Source: JANSWY01 sp965267245
GTDB taxonomy: Bacteria; Bacteroidota; Bacteroidia; Cytophagales; Cyclobacteriaceae
Assembly (NCBI GenBank): GCA_965267245.1
Contig: OZ253939.1
Coordinates: 4,464,001 to 4,528,000 of the forward strand
Length of the DNA stretch: 64,000 bases
Direction: 5' to 3'
Positions 54,043 to 62,827 of the stretch are shown one piece after another (position 1 is the stretch's first letter; every line of letters begins with the position of its first letter). Below the pieces are notes generated by a model. The model saw nothing but the letters and a program-made list of their open reading frames with translations, was not told where the DNA came from and searched no databases. The position numbers were made by a program, and so were the translations under genes.

Positions 54043-54927
54043 ATGAAATATACTTTCTTATTCGCAATCATAACCCTGATGGTTTATCCTACTTGTGGTC
54101 AGATTGGAACAGAACAACCACTGAAAGACATTCAAATTCTTGCAGCTGATTCCCTTGAAGGAAGGAAAGTTGGAACGAAGGGTGGAGAGATGGCAAGGGC
54201 ATATATCAAATCCCGATTTGAAGCTATTGGATTAGAGATGTTAGGTGGATCCTATGAAACTACTTTTGAGTTCGAAAAAGGAGGTAAGGATTTTATTGGC
54301 ACAAATCTCATTGGGGTAATCCCAGGTAAATCTGAAAAGGTGATTGTGGTTTCAGCGCATTATGATCATTTGGGTATCAAAGACGGCAATATTTTTAATG
54401 GAGCTGATGACAATGCCTCTGGCGTAGCTGGGATACTGGCAGTAGCCTCTGCCTATCAATCAAACCCTCTTGATCATACACTGATAATCGCAGCTTTTGA
54501 TGGAGAGGAAAGTGGTTTGCAAGGAGCAAAAGCATTTGTCAAGAACCCATTTGTTAAATTGGAAGATATTATTTTCAATATCAACCTTGATATGATTTCT
54601 CACAATGATAAAAATGAGATTTATGCAGCTGGCAGCTATCACTATGATGTTGTGAAGCCAATTATCGAAAAAGTCAGAAAGACATCTAAAGTGAAGATAT
54701 TTTTGGGACATGATTCACCAAACCTTGGTCATAATGACTGGACTAACTCTTCAGATCATGGTCCTTTTCACAGTAAGAAAATTCCTTTTATCTATTTTGG
54801 TGTGGAGGATCATCCGGATTATCATAAACCTACAGACACCTACGAAAAAATTAACCCTGAATTCCTGCTAAAAGTCGTGAATATGATTGTAGAAACAGTA
54901 GCGGTTGTTGACAAAGAGATTGACTGA
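54043..54927 (+). CDS. M28-family zinc aminopeptidase, exported
   Basis: This is a secreted or periplasmic peptidase of family M28. A signal peptide (about residues 1-20, ending TCGQ) precedes the catalytic domain. Zinc-site motifs are in order: SAHYDHLG (His, Asp), GADDNASG (bridging Asp), FDGEESGLQG (catalytic and ligand Glu), NLDMIS and DHPDYHKPTD (His ligand). The start may also be the ATG three codons earlier at 54034. It is likely an aminopeptidase; the substrate is unknown. Confidence 0.9.
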   Translation: MKYTFLFAIITLMVYPTCGQIGTEQPLKDIQILAADSLEGRKVGTKGGEMARAYIKSRFEAIGLEMLGGSYETTFEFEKGGKDFIGTNLIGVIPGKSEKVIVVSAHYDHLGIKDGNIFNGADDNASGVAGILAVASAYQSNPLDHTLIIAAFDGEESGLQGAKAFVKNPFVKLEDIIFNINLDMISHNDKNEIYAAGSYHYDVVKPIIEKVRKTSKVKIFLGHDSPNLGHNDWTNSSDHGPFHSKKIPFIYFGVEDHPDYHKPTDTYEKINPEFLLKVVNMIVETVAVVDKEID

Positions 54928-54989
54928 AGATTGTAATTAGATCATGAAGTACATAATACTTAATACAATCATACACAATACAATAGAAT

Positions 54990-55595
54990 TTGAATGATCT
55001 GGTATACATAATTGACCTCCTGGGATCACTGGTATTTGCCATTAGTGGAGCTTCAACTGCTGCGGAGAAGAAATTTGACTTGTTTGGCGCGGGAGTGATT
55101 GCTTTTGTTACAGCTGTAGGTGGAGGAACTATACGGGATGTTTTAATTGGTAGTCAGCCTGTAGGTTGGATGAAGGATATCAATTACCTCATCGTCATTG
55201 GAGCGGCAGTTGGCTTGACTTATTTCTTCAGGATCAAAATCCTAAGGTTACGAAGGACGCTGTTTCTATTTGATTCAATTGGTTTGGGTTTATTTACGGT
55301 TCTGGGTTTGCAAAAGACTCTGGCATTTGAGTTATCTCCTGTGGTTGCCATCATCATGGGCACTGTTTCTGCCGTTTTTGGAGGAGTGATCAGAGATATT
55401 ATTACCAATGAAGTACCGCTGATTTTGAGAAAAGAAATATATGCTACTGCCTGTATTGCTGGTGGGGGATTTTATTTGATGATGAGTGAGATTGTAGATA
55501 ACCAATACCTCAATATAACCCTGTCAATTGGTCTTATTATATTGATTAGAATTCTGGCGGTTATTAAAAAATGGTCATTGCCAACCATTAACTAG
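54990..55595 (+). CDS. TRIC cation channel family protein (YicG-like)
   Basis: The 201-residue membrane protein has about seven helices in two similar halves. It carries the conserved AVGGGTIRDVLIG and AVFGGVIRDIITNEVP motifs of the TRIC/UPF0126 family, trimeric channels for monovalent cations. The start is a TTG at 54990, since no ATG gives the full first helix. The last 8 bases overlap prmC on the other strand. Confidence 0.9.
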   Translation: MNDLVYIIDLLGSLVFAISGASTAAEKKFDLFGAGVIAFVTAVGGGTIRDVLIGSQPVGWMKDINYLIVIGAAVGLTYFFRIKILRLRRTLFLFDSIGLGLFTVLGLQKTLAFELSPVVAIIMGTVSAVFGGVIRDIITNEVPLILRKEIYATACIAGGGFYLMMSEIVDNQYLNITLSIGLIILIRILAVIKKWSLPTIN

Positions 55596-56439
55596 GAGTT
55601 ACCCCTCTAACCATCCTGTCACGGCCGTTAATGTCTTTTCTAACTTCAATGTCTTGAAAACCATTCTCTTGCAGCATGCTCACAACTTCAGCACTAAAGT
55701 TTTCATTGATTTCAAAATAGAGCTTTCCTCCAGGTATTAAGTGTGTAATTGATTTGTTAGCAATTTCTTCGTAGAACAGTAGTGGGCGAGAATCTGGTAC
55801 AAACAATGCTAAGCCTGGTTCATGATCCAATACATTTTTTTCCATTTTGATTTTCTCTTTCTGCAACACATATGGCGGGTTGCTGACAATAATATTTAGA
55901 TGGGATATTGGCAATTTCTCGAGCAAAACATCAATGTGGAAAAACTCAACACTTGCAGCCAGGTGTTGAGAGTTTTGTTTAGCTGTAAAAAGTGCCTCTT
56001 CACTGACATCTAGCGCGTACGCTTCCAGGTCTAATTCCAGATTAAGCGTAATTGGAATACATCCTGTTCCGGTACCAATATCCAGGACTCTATCTTTTTC
56101 TTTATTTTCTGAGATAATCCATTCTACCAATTCCTCTGTTTCTGGTCTGGGAATTAGTACATTGTTGTTTACTGAGAATTCTCTTCCAAAAAATGGTGCT
56201 GATCCAATGATGTATTGAATGGGAATAAAACGTTTTAAATCTTCCAGGCAATCCTCAATTTTTTGTTCAGAATCTTCGTTGAGCATGACCTCATCGTTTA
56301 TGATTAGCTTTGCTCTGTCTATTTTTAGGTATTCACCGAAGAGAATGGAAGCCATGGAGGTAGCTTCAGCCAGGTCATAATACTTGGCCAGGATATGTTC
56401 AATTTCTAAAAAGTATTCTCTCGGTTTGATTTTTCGCAT
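55588..56439 (-). CDS. prmC: Peptide chain release factor N5-glutamine methyltransferase
   Basis: PrmC methylates the GGQ glutamine of release factors. The N-terminal helical domain is followed by the SAM site DIGTGTGCIPI and the catalytic NPPY motif in VSNPPYVLQ. The length of 283 residues fits with the ATG at 56439; an in-frame TTG at 56448 is less likely. A TATATTTG box lies just 6 bases upstream of the ATG, so the transcript may be leaderless. The ribD start is 17 bases away on the other strand. Confidence 0.93.
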   Translation of the reverse strand: MRKIKPREYFLEIEHILAKYYDLAEATSMASILFGEYLKIDRAKLIINDEVMLNEDSEQKIEDCLEDLKRFIPIQYIIGSAPFFGREFSVNNNVLIPRPETEELVEWIISENKEKDRVLDIGTGTGCIPITLNLELDLEAYALDVSEEALFTAKQNSQHLAASVEFFHIDVLLEKLPISHLNIIVSNPPYVLQKEKIKMEKNVLDHEPGLALFVPDSRPLLFYEEIANKSITHLIPGGKLYFEINENFSAEVVSMLQENGFQDIEVRKDINGRDRMVRGVTPS

Positions 56440-56445
56440 GTGAAC

Positions 56446-56453
56446 CAAATATA
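56446..56453 (-). promoter_or_regulatory. -7 promoter box of prmC, next to the start codon
   Basis: The minus strand reads TATATTTG (full TAnnTTTG match) with 6 bases before the ATG at 56439. It also sits in the 17-base gap before ribD. Confidence 0.45.
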
Positions 56454-56456
56454 GTT

Positions 56457-57479
56457 ATGGCAAAGGAAATCTATATGCAGCGGGCGCTGCAATTAGCGCA
56501 GAAAGGACTTGGATCTGTTAGTCCAAATCCGATGGTAGGTTGTGTGATCGTTTATAATGATGAAATAATTGGTGAAGGATTTCATGAAAAATATGGAGGA
56601 CCACATGCCGAGGTAAACGCAATCAATAGTGTGAAGGACCAGTCTTTACTAAAGGAGTCAGAGGTGTATGTTAATTTGGAACCATGCTCTCATTATGGAA
56701 AAACTCCTCCCTGTGCTGATTTGTTGGTTGAGAAATCTGTGAAGAAGGTGGTGATTGCCAATATTGATCCTTTTGAAAAAGTGAGTGGAAATGGGGTGAC
56801 AAAATTGAAGAATGCTGGGATAGAAGTGGAAATTGGATTGTTAGAACAGCAAGGAGCCCTTTTGAACAAGCGATTTTTCACAGCGATTCAGGAGAAGAGA
56901 CCATATATCATTCTGAAATGGGCACAAACCAAAGATGGATTTATAGCGAGGGCCAATTTTGATTCAAAATGGATCAGTGATGAACGCAGCAGGAAAATAG
57001 TGCATAAATGGAGGAGCGAAGAGGACGCCATTTTAGTAGGGACCAATACAGCCAAATATGATAACCCAAAGTTGAATGTTAGGGATTGGGAAGGTCGGAA
57101 TCCTGTCAGGGTTGTGATTGATAAACAATTGAAACTGTCTGAAGATTTAAATCTTTTTGACCGTACCCAGCGGACGATTGTATTCAATTCTGTGGACTCA
57201 AAGTCATCCAAAAACCTTGAATATGTAAAAATTAGTGATGCGTCTTTTGAAGAAGATCTATTAGAAGCCCTGTGTCAATTGCAAATCCAATCACTGATCA
57301 TTGAAGGTGGTGCGGCCACATTGGCTTCATTTATCAAAAAAGGTCTATGGGACGAATCAAGAATTTTCAAAAGTGAAACTACCTTTGGTGAAGGTATTAA
57401 TGCACCTGCTATTGAAGGAACTTTGTTGAGTTCAGAGCAGTTAGTAAACGACAAATTAGAAATTATAAAAAATGGCTGA
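56457..57479 (+). CDS. ribD: Bifunctional riboflavin biosynthesis deaminase/reductase
   Basis: RibD carries out two steps of riboflavin synthesis: deamination and then reduction of the pyrimidine intermediate. The zinc deaminase domain has HAEVNAI and PCSHYGKTPPC. The reductase domain begins near residue 145 with ILKWAQTKDGFIA and contains LIIEGGA. The length of 340 residues is typical. The end overlaps the next gene by 8 bases. Confidence 0.95.
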   Translation: MAKEIYMQRALQLAQKGLGSVSPNPMVGCVIVYNDEIIGEGFHEKYGGPHAEVNAINSVKDQSLLKESEVYVNLEPCSHYGKTPPCADLLVEKSVKKVVIANIDPFEKVSGNGVTKLKNAGIEVEIGLLEQQGALLNKRFFTAIQEKRPYIILKWAQTKDGFIARANFDSKWISDERSRKIVHKWRSEEDAILVGTNTAKYDNPKLNVRDWEGRNPVRVVIDKQLKLSEDLNLFDRTQRTIVFNSVDSKSSKNLEYVKISDASFEEDLLEALCQLQIQSLIIEGGAATLASFIKKGLWDESRIFKSETTFGEGINAPAIEGTLLSSEQLVNDKLEIIKNG

Positions 57480-57954
57480 AGAACTGATTCTAAGTACCAG
57501 TGAAGATAAGGCTGAAAAATACAGTTCCCTGTTGCCTCAGATTGAGGGGCTTGTTATGGGCGAGAAAGACATCACTGCTAACCTGGCGAATATTGCCAGT
57601 GCCTTAAAGTATGGTATGGAGTTCTTTTGGGTGGGTTTTTACCTGGTGAAAGAGGAGGAATTAGTTTTAGGTCCATTTCAGGGACCTATAGCCTGTACAC
57701 GGATTAGAAAAGGGAAAGGGGTTTGCGGTACAAGCTGGGAACAAGGCAAAACCATCATAGTAGAAGATGTAGATGAGTTTCCAGGGCACATAGCCTGCAG
57801 CAGCGATTCCCGCTCTGAAATAGTATTGCCGGCTTTTAAAAATGGTGAAGTTTTCCTAATATTGGATGTAGACAGCTCCTCTGTTGGTGACTTTGATGCT
57901 ACTGATGAAGTATTTTTGTCCAAAGTGATCAAGTTAATAGAGGCATTTATTTAA
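57472..57954 (+). CDS. Free methionine-R-sulfoxide reductase (GAF domain)
   Basis: This 160-residue GAF-domain enzyme reduces free Met-R-sulfoxide. The three catalytic cysteines are Cys75 (IACTRI), Cys85 (GVCGT) and Cys109 (HIACSSDSRSE); their spacing of 10 and 24 is the same as in the E. coli enzyme (84, 94, 118). It overlaps the ribD stop codon by 8 bases and is probably translated with it. Confidence 0.93.
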   Translation: MAEELILSTSEDKAEKYSSLLPQIEGLVMGEKDITANLANIASALKYGMEFFWVGFYLVKEEELVLGPFQGPIACTRIRKGKGVCGTSWEQGKTIIVEDVDEFPGHIACSSDSRSEIVLPAFKNGEVFLILDVDSSSVGDFDATDEVFLSKVIKLIEAFI

Positions 57955-57994
57955 GCTGTTTGGGAAACAATTTTCGGGGTATTTTTTTAATCTA

Positions 57995-58468
57995 ATGGCA
58001 GAGAAAGTAATGAGCTGGCTGACCTTCGTAGAGGGAAGGTTCTTATCGCTGGCAGCAAAATATGGTCTTATTTTTTTAAGGATCAGCATTGGGTCTATCT
58101 ATTTGATATTTGGATCACTCAAGTTCTTTCCAAATTTGAGTCCGGCTGAAGAGTTAGCTGGAGTTACCATCAATATGATGACTTTTAATATCATATCGGC
58201 TAGTACAGGGTTATTCTTATTGGCCATCATGGAGTCTGGTATTGGTTTGCTCCTGATTCTCAATAAACAAATGAAGAAAGTTTTGGTCATTGCATTATTG
58301 CACATGGTCTGTACATTTCTCCCACTAATCTTGTTGCCTGGTTATTCATTTCAGGATTCTCCCTTCACATTGTCCATAGTGGGTCAATACATTTTAAAAA
58401 ATCTGATATTGGTAAGTGCCATGTTGGTACTTTATGCCAACACTTTAAATAATTCAAGGGTTAAATAG
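57995..58468 (+). CDS. DoxX-like membrane protein
   Basis: The 157-residue protein has four hydrophobic helices (about residues 20-42, 65-87, 93-113 and 128-150) and an early LRISIGSIYLIFGSLKF segment typical of DoxX-like proteins. Function is not settled. It is 40 bases after the sulfoxide reductase gene; its stop codon lies in an inverted repeat that also covers the next start. Confidence 0.78.
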   Translation: MAEKVMSWLTFVEGRFLSLAAKYGLIFLRISIGSIYLIFGSLKFFPNLSPAEELAGVTINMMTFNIISASTGLFLLAIMESGIGLLLILNKQMKKVLVIALLHMVCTFLPLILLPGYSFQDSPFTLSIVGQYILKNLILVSAMLVLYANTLNNSRVK

Positions 58469-58485
58469 GTATATTTCATACCTAT
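58465..58485 (+). promoter_or_regulatory. Inverted repeat across a stop codon and the next start codon
   Basis: A perfect 8-base repeat ATAGGTAT/ATACCTAT with loop ATTTC covers the TAG of the DoxX-like gene and the first two bases of the DUF2071 ATG. It could hide the start codon in mRNA or bind a regulator as DNA. Confidence 0.5.
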
Positions 58486-59194
58486 GAGCTTTCTGTATGC
58501 CGAATGGAGAAAATTGGCAATGGCCAATTATGCAATTGATCCTAAACTACTAGAGCCATATTTACCTTATAAAACAGAGCTGGATCTCTGGAAAGGTAAG
58601 TGCTATGTAAGTTTAGTAGGTTTTATGTTTGTCAATACCAGGTTATTGGGTATTAAGGTTCCATTCCATATTAATTTTGAAGAAGTCAACCTGAGGTTTT
58701 ATGTTCGCTACCATGATGGTTCTAACTGGAAAAGAGGTGTAGTATTTATCAAGGAAATTGTTCCAAAGCCAGCATTAACATTTGTTGCTAATACTGTTTA
58801 CAAGGAAAACTACGAAACACTTCCTATGAAACATAGGTGGGATGTTTTGCCGAAGGCACTTGAAGTATCATACAGCTGGAAGAAAGGAGGGAGATGGCAC
58901 AATTTTTTGGTGTCGGCAGATGCCAAAGCAGCAGAAATTCCAGCACAATCTGAAATAGAATTCATCACTGAACATTATTGGGGCTATGCTAAGGCATCAG
59001 AGAATAAATCCAATGAATATGAGGTAACACATCCTCGCTGGAAGCATTATCCTATAAAGAATTTTGAGGTTGATGTTGATTTTGGTCTTACTTACGGTCA
59101 GGATTGGAGTTTTCTAAATGATCAGAAACCAGATTCTGTTTTATTAGCGGAGGGATCGGACATTACAGTAGAAAGTAAAAGAGTTATTTCGTAG
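58484..59194 (+). CDS. DUF2071 (YqjF-like) family protein
   Basis: The 236-residue soluble protein matches the YqjF/DUF2071 pattern: AEWRKLAMANYAIDP at the start, then KCYVSLVGFMFVNTRLLG, NLRFYVRY and a late HYWGYAK segment. The family fold resembles acetoacetate decarboxylase but activity is unknown. It starts 15 bases after the DoxX-like stop and is probably in the same transcript, though the inverted repeat at its start may control translation. Confidence 0.88.
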   Translation: MSFLYAEWRKLAMANYAIDPKLLEPYLPYKTELDLWKGKCYVSLVGFMFVNTRLLGIKVPFHINFEEVNLRFYVRYHDGSNWKRGVVFIKEIVPKPALTFVANTVYKENYETLPMKHRWDVLPKALEVSYSWKKGGRWHNFLVSADAKAAEIPAQSEIEFITEHYWGYAKASENKSNEYEVTHPRWKHYPIKNFEVDVDFGLTYGQDWSFLNDQKPDSVLLAEGSDITVESKRVIS

Positions 59195-59246
59195 ATCAAT
59201 AAGTGGATAGAGAAGTTAAAATGTTCTTCCCTTGTGAGTGAGCTAT

Positions 59247-59277
59247 TTGTTTCTCAGATACTCGTTAATTACTTTTG
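59247..59277 (+). promoter_or_regulatory. Promoter (-33 TTG, -7 TACTTTTG) next to a start codon
   Basis: TACTTTTG at 59270-59277 fully matches TAnnTTTG, and TTG at 59247-59249 lies 20 bases upstream, a usual spacing. The ATG at 59283 is only 5 bases beyond the box, so transcription would start at the ATG and the mRNA would be leaderless. Confidence 0.55.
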
Positions 59278-59282
59278 TCGCC

Positions 59283-59717
59283 ATGATAAAATCGACCATT
59301 GCAGTCGTTGCTATTTTTCTTTGCTCATTCAGTGATTCATTCTCGCAGAAAAACGAGCCCTCTATTGCCAGGGCACCATCATACCAAAGTGTGGTAACAT
59401 TTGACAATGGACAATCTTTACGAGCCGCTCCGGATGATGAAATTGCTTTGATTGTCATTATTGGTGAAAATGGTTACCTGTTTAAAAATCTTGAGAATAA
59501 GGAATTCGACGGACAGATTTCACCACAACACATAGCGGGTCTACATGTGATTACCAGTCCGGAACAATCCATTAACGTAATTGGATTTGAGAAAAAAGCA
59601 ATTGCGATTATTCTGGATGAAGCCAGTCAATTAGATATTGCTGAAAGGTTTAAATTAAACAGAAGACAATTGAAATCAGTTTTGGCAGACCTTTCAATTG
59701 ACAAAGCCACGATCTAG
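59283..59717 (+). CDS. Exported hypothetical protein
   Basis: The 144-residue product has a signal peptide (residues 1-22, ending SFSQ) and a small mixed alpha/beta domain. The C-terminal part (ERFKLNRRQLKSVLADL) looks helix-turn-helix-like in spacing, but an exported protein would not be expected to bind DNA; I give no function. The ATG at 59283 is chosen because it starts the signal peptide and follows a promoter box; the frame extends upstream. It overlaps the convergent psd gene by 4 bases. Confidence 0.65.
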   Translation: MIKSTIAVVAIFLCSFSDSFSQKNEPSIARAPSYQSVVTFDNGQSLRAAPDDEIALIVIIGENGYLFKNLENKEFDGQISPQHIAGLHVITSPEQSINVIGFEKKAIAIILDEASQLDIAERFKLNRRQLKSVLADLSIDKATI

Positions 59718-60367
59718 GCCAGTTCGGCCACTACAGTTCTTCCTGCCTTGGTTTTATCTCCAATATTGACTTTAATAGTAGCATCAAGTGGCAAATAAAG
59801 ATCCACTCTTGATCCAAATTTGATGAAACCAAATTCCTGGCCCTGTTCTACAGCTTGTCCCTCATCTAAATACCACTTTATTCTTCGTGCCATAGCACCG
59901 GCAATTTGTCTGATCAAGATCTCGGGACCTTGTTTGGGTTGGTAGACAATAGTTGTACGTTCATTGTCAGTACTTGACTTAGGGTGCCAGGCTACCAGGT
60001 ATTTCCCAGGATGATATTTGAAGTACTTAACAATACCACTAATTGGGTTCCTGTTGACATGGACATTGACAGGTGACATAAAGATGGAAACCTGTTTTCT
60101 TTTTTCATTCAGGTATTCTGTTTCTTCAGTATCTTCTATAACCACCACTTTCCCATCGGCTGGGGCAAGCACATATTTGTCTCCGGTGTTTACGGTGATT
60201 GAAGGATTTCTGAAGAATTGTAAAACCAGAAGGTAAAGTACTACCGTAGTAGCAATAACCAATTGCTGGATCAGTACCATTTGGATGTAAGTGATTGCCA
60301 GATAATCAGCAATGGCAAAAACAACCAATAAAACAATGAGTAATACTCTACCTTCCTTGTGTATCAT
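59714..60367 (-). CDS. psd: Phosphatidylserine decarboxylase
   Basis: Psd makes phosphatidylethanolamine from phosphatidylserine and needs self-cleavage to form a pyruvoyl group. Two N-terminal hydrophobic segments (about residues 8-50) are followed by APADGKVV and FMSPVNVHVNRNP. The cleavage site GS lies in IKFGSRVD (about residues 184-185). The short form, 217 residues, is the one found in many Bacteroidota. It is 8 bases downstream of gdhA on the same strand. Confidence 0.92.
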   Translation of the reverse strand: MIHKEGRVLLIVLLVVFAIADYLAITYIQMVLIQQLVIATTVVLYLLVLQFFRNPSITVNTGDKYVLAPADGKVVVIEDTEETEYLNEKRKQVSIFMSPVNVHVNRNPISGIVKYFKYHPGKYLVAWHPKSSTDNERTTIVYQPKQGPEILIRQIAGAMARRIKWYLDEGQAVEQGQEFGFIKFGSRVDLYLPLDATIKVNIGDKTKAGRTVVAELA

Positions 60368-60375
60368 AATGCTAA

Positions 60376-61650
60376 TTAAAAACCACCTCGATAGGTGTAA
60401 GTTTTGGCCACTTTATCAATGGCTACAATATATGCTGCAATTCTAAGTGAAACATCGTATTTTTTTGATGTTTCATACACTTTTTCAAACGAAGTTTTCA
60501 TGATCCTATCCGAACGCCTGTTCACACGCTCTGCAGTCCATTTATAACCTAGTCTGTTTTGTACCCACTCAAAATAGGAGACAGTTACACCACCAGCATT
60601 GGCTAGGATATCAGGTACAGCCATAATTCCTTTTTCATTGATGATGGAATCGGCTTTTGCAGAAGTTGGTCCATTGGCGCCTTCTACAATCAATTTTGCC
60701 TTTATTTTATCAGCGTTGTGTACGGTAATAACATCTTCTACAGCAGCAGGAACCAAAACATCTACATCTAACAATAGTAGTTCGTCAGGGCTAATTTTTT
60801 CAGCTCCTCCAAAACCATCCAGACTTCCGTTGTTATTGTTTCTGTAATCTATTGCCGCTTGAATATTGATGCCATTTTCATTGTAATAAGCTCCCGAAAG
60901 GTCACTTATTCCACAAACCTGAGCACCCCTCTCTTCCAGAAGGTAAGAAGCCCATGAGCCTACATTTCCAAAACCCTGGATGGCACATTTTGCTTTAAAA
61001 GGATTGATTTTCAATTTCTCCATGGCAGCAAGTGCAGAGATCATTACACCACGACCAGTAGCCTCTGTTCTACCCAAAGATCCACCAAGTACAAGTGGTT
61101 TTCCGGTTACAACAGCGTTTACTGTCATACCATGTGCTCTGGAATATTGGTCCATCAGCCATGCCATCTCAGCTGGACCAGTTCCCATGTCAGGGGCTGG
61201 AATATCTTTATCAGGACCGAAAACCTCATGCATGGCTGAAGTAAAGGCTCTTGTTAATCGCTCTACTTCTCCTCTTGACATTTCACGCGGGTTGCATTTA
61301 ATCCCTCCTTTCGCACCACCGTATGGGATGTCAACCACGGCACATTTCCATGTCATCCAGGCGGCCAGTGCTTTCACCTCATCGATGTTTACATCCATGT
61401 CATACCGGATACCACCTTTCGATGGTCCCAGGATGTTTGAATGTATAACCCTGTACCCTTCGAACACTTTGATTGATCCATCATCCATAGTTACCGGAAG
61501 AGAAACGATAACTTGTTTTTCAGGCGATTTCAGTACGTTATATACTTCATCGTCTAAACCTAAATGCTGTGCAGCAATGTGAAACCTAGACATCATTGAC
61601 TCAAAAGGATTTTCTTTATCCTTAATTGGAGCCGGTTCAATGTAACCCAT
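60376..61650 (-). CDS. gdhA: Glutamate dehydrogenase
   Basis: This is a hexameric-type glutamate dehydrogenase linking glutamate and 2-oxoglutarate. The substrate Lys is in MTWKCA (102) and the catalytic Lys in PYGGAKGG (114), 12 apart as in the family. PAPDMGTGP and the Rossmann motif GFGNVG follow. The length of 424 residues fits small bacterial GDH. Cofactor choice is not read. A promoter with an overlapping palindrome lies just upstream. Confidence 0.92.
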   Translation of the reverse strand: MGYIEPAPIKDKENPFESMMSRFHIAAQHLGLDDEVYNVLKSPEKQVIVSLPVTMDDGSIKVFEGYRVIHSNILGPSKGGIRYDMDVNIDEVKALAAWMTWKCAVVDIPYGGAKGGIKCNPREMSRGEVERLTRAFTSAMHEVFGPDKDIPAPDMGTGPAEMAWLMDQYSRAHGMTVNAVVTGKPLVLGGSLGRTEATGRGVMISALAAMEKLKINPFKAKCAIQGFGNVGSWASYLLEERGAQVCGISDLSGAYYNENGINIQAAIDYRNNNNGSLDGFGGAEKISPDELLLLDVDVLVPAAVEDVITVHNADKIKAKLIVEGANGPTSAKADSIINEKGIMAVPDILANAGGVTVSYFEWVQNRLGYKWTAERVNRRSDRIMKTSFEKVYETSKKYDVSLRIAAYIVAIDKVAKTYTYRGGF

Positions 61651-61686
61651 ATCCTTTAGTTATTGGAATTAATATTGTTTATGCCG

Positions 61687-61720
61687 CAAAACTAGTGAAT
61701 GCGCCAATATTTCAAATATT
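61687..61720 (-). promoter_or_regulatory. gdhA promoter with overlapping palindrome
   Basis: On the minus strand TAGTTTTG (61694-61687) matches TAnnTTTG and a TTTG at 61716-61713 can serve as the -33 box, about 18 bases away. That TTTG sits inside a perfect 15-base palindrome AATATTTCAAATATT (61706-61720), so a repressor there would block the promoter. A further imperfect repeat AACGT-ACGTT lies at 61739-61756. Confidence 0.55.
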
Positions 61721-61803
61721 TAATGACTCTTTTTGCGCAACGTTTGCAAAGACGTTTCTTACCTTAATATAATCTGTTTTTCTGGTTTTGAGAGGTGGTT
61801 TTA

Positions 61804-62628
61804 TTAAAACAGTTCTAAAAACACCGTAATAAATGGCATTGCCAGTAAAAGCCCATCAAATCGGTCTAAAAAACCACCATGTCCGGGAATTGTGCGTCCT
61901 GAATCTTTTATGTGAATGCTTCTTTTGAACATGGATTCTACCAGATCTCCGTATGTTCCAGCTACAATAATGATGATTGCAATGCTGACCCACTTCCAAA
62001 GTACCAGGTCATGAAAGTAGAATGAAAGAACCACTGCACAGGCAGTAGCCAGTATACATCCGCCGATAAACCCTTCCCATGATTTTTTAGGAGACACTCT
62101 TTCAAACAACTTGGTCTTCCCAAATTTTACACCGGCAAAATAGGCACCAGTATCGCTGCACCAAAGAATAAGCAATACACCCAGGATAATTTGCCAGCTG
62201 TAATGATCGCTACTCACGGTGAATGCTACATGATTTAAAAGTGAAAATGGAAGGGCCACATAGATGATCCCCAGAAAGAAGAAGGCAATATTGACAAATG
62301 GGTTAGTGTCTGATTGCTTGTAGAGTTTAATGAAATATTCAAGTGTTGCGATGGGGAATAGAATGAAGTACCATCGGTAGGAGAGTAAATCACTCTCAAT
62401 TAAAAAGCTCAGTATGAATAATGCTCCACCTACTATGACTCCCAATAACCGAATGGGGATGTAGCTTTGAGACCTTAGTAATCGATAGAATTCCCATTGC
62501 GTGATCAACGATATGGCCAAAAAGACTACAAAGTAGCTCCACTTGTCGTATACGATTGATGAAATAATGATTGCAGCACCAATGATGGCGGCAATGATTC
62601 GCTGAACTAACTCGCTGTATTTACTCAA
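61804..62628 (-). CDS. cdsA: Phosphatidate cytidylyltransferase
   Basis: CdsA makes CDP-diacylglycerol from phosphatidate and CTP in the inner membrane. The family signature is present near the C-terminus: SMFKRSIHIKDSGRTIPG, then HGGFLDRFD. About eight hydrophobic segments; 274 residues. The start is TTG at 62628, overlapping the DUF2007 gene by 8 bases. With psd nearby, it supplies phospholipid synthesis. Confidence 0.94.
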   Translation of the reverse strand: MSKYSELVQRIIAAIIGAAIIISSIVYDKWSYFVVFLAISLITQWEFYRLLRSQSYIPIRLLGVIVGGALFILSFLIESDLLSYRWYFILFPIATLEYFIKLYKQSDTNPFVNIAFFFLGIIYVALPFSLLNHVAFTVSSDHYSWQIILGVLLILWCSDTGAYFAGVKFGKTKLFERVSPKKSWEGFIGGCILATACAVVLSFYFHDLVLWKWVSIAIIIIVAGTYGDLVESMFKRSIHIKDSGRTIPGHGGFLDRFDGLLLAMPFITVFLELF

Positions 62629-62827
62629 ACTTAATTTCCTCCTTGACGATTCTTATGGCTGGCAATACATTATCAGGTTGGACCATTACCTCAAAATGAC
62701 CGAATTTGTATGCTGAATCCTGTTTGTCTAGAATTACGGAGGCAATATTGTTGTCTGCAAGCACAGCTTTGACGATTTCAGCTCTGTACCTTAATTGATC
62801 ATCGAAAATTTTTTGCCAACTATCCAT
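62621..62827 (-). CDS. DUF2007 family protein
   Basis: The 68-residue soluble protein matches the DUF2007 (putative signal-transducing) family: YRAEIVKAVLADNNIASVILDK followed by GHFEVMVQ and a late IVKEE. Function is unknown; many members are small metal-free ferredoxin-like folds. It overlaps both neighbours by 8 bases. ATG at 62827 chosen over the adjacent in-frame GTG. Confidence 0.82.
   Translation of the reverse strand: MDSWQKIFDDQLRYRAEIVKAVLADNNIASVILDKQDSAYKFGHFEVMVQPDNVLPAIRIVKEEIKFE

Noticed and set aside
60980..61582. 200-codon plus-strand frame opposite gdhA
   Set aside because: It is a shadow of the clear glutamate dehydrogenase gene, with no own promoter or recognisable protein.
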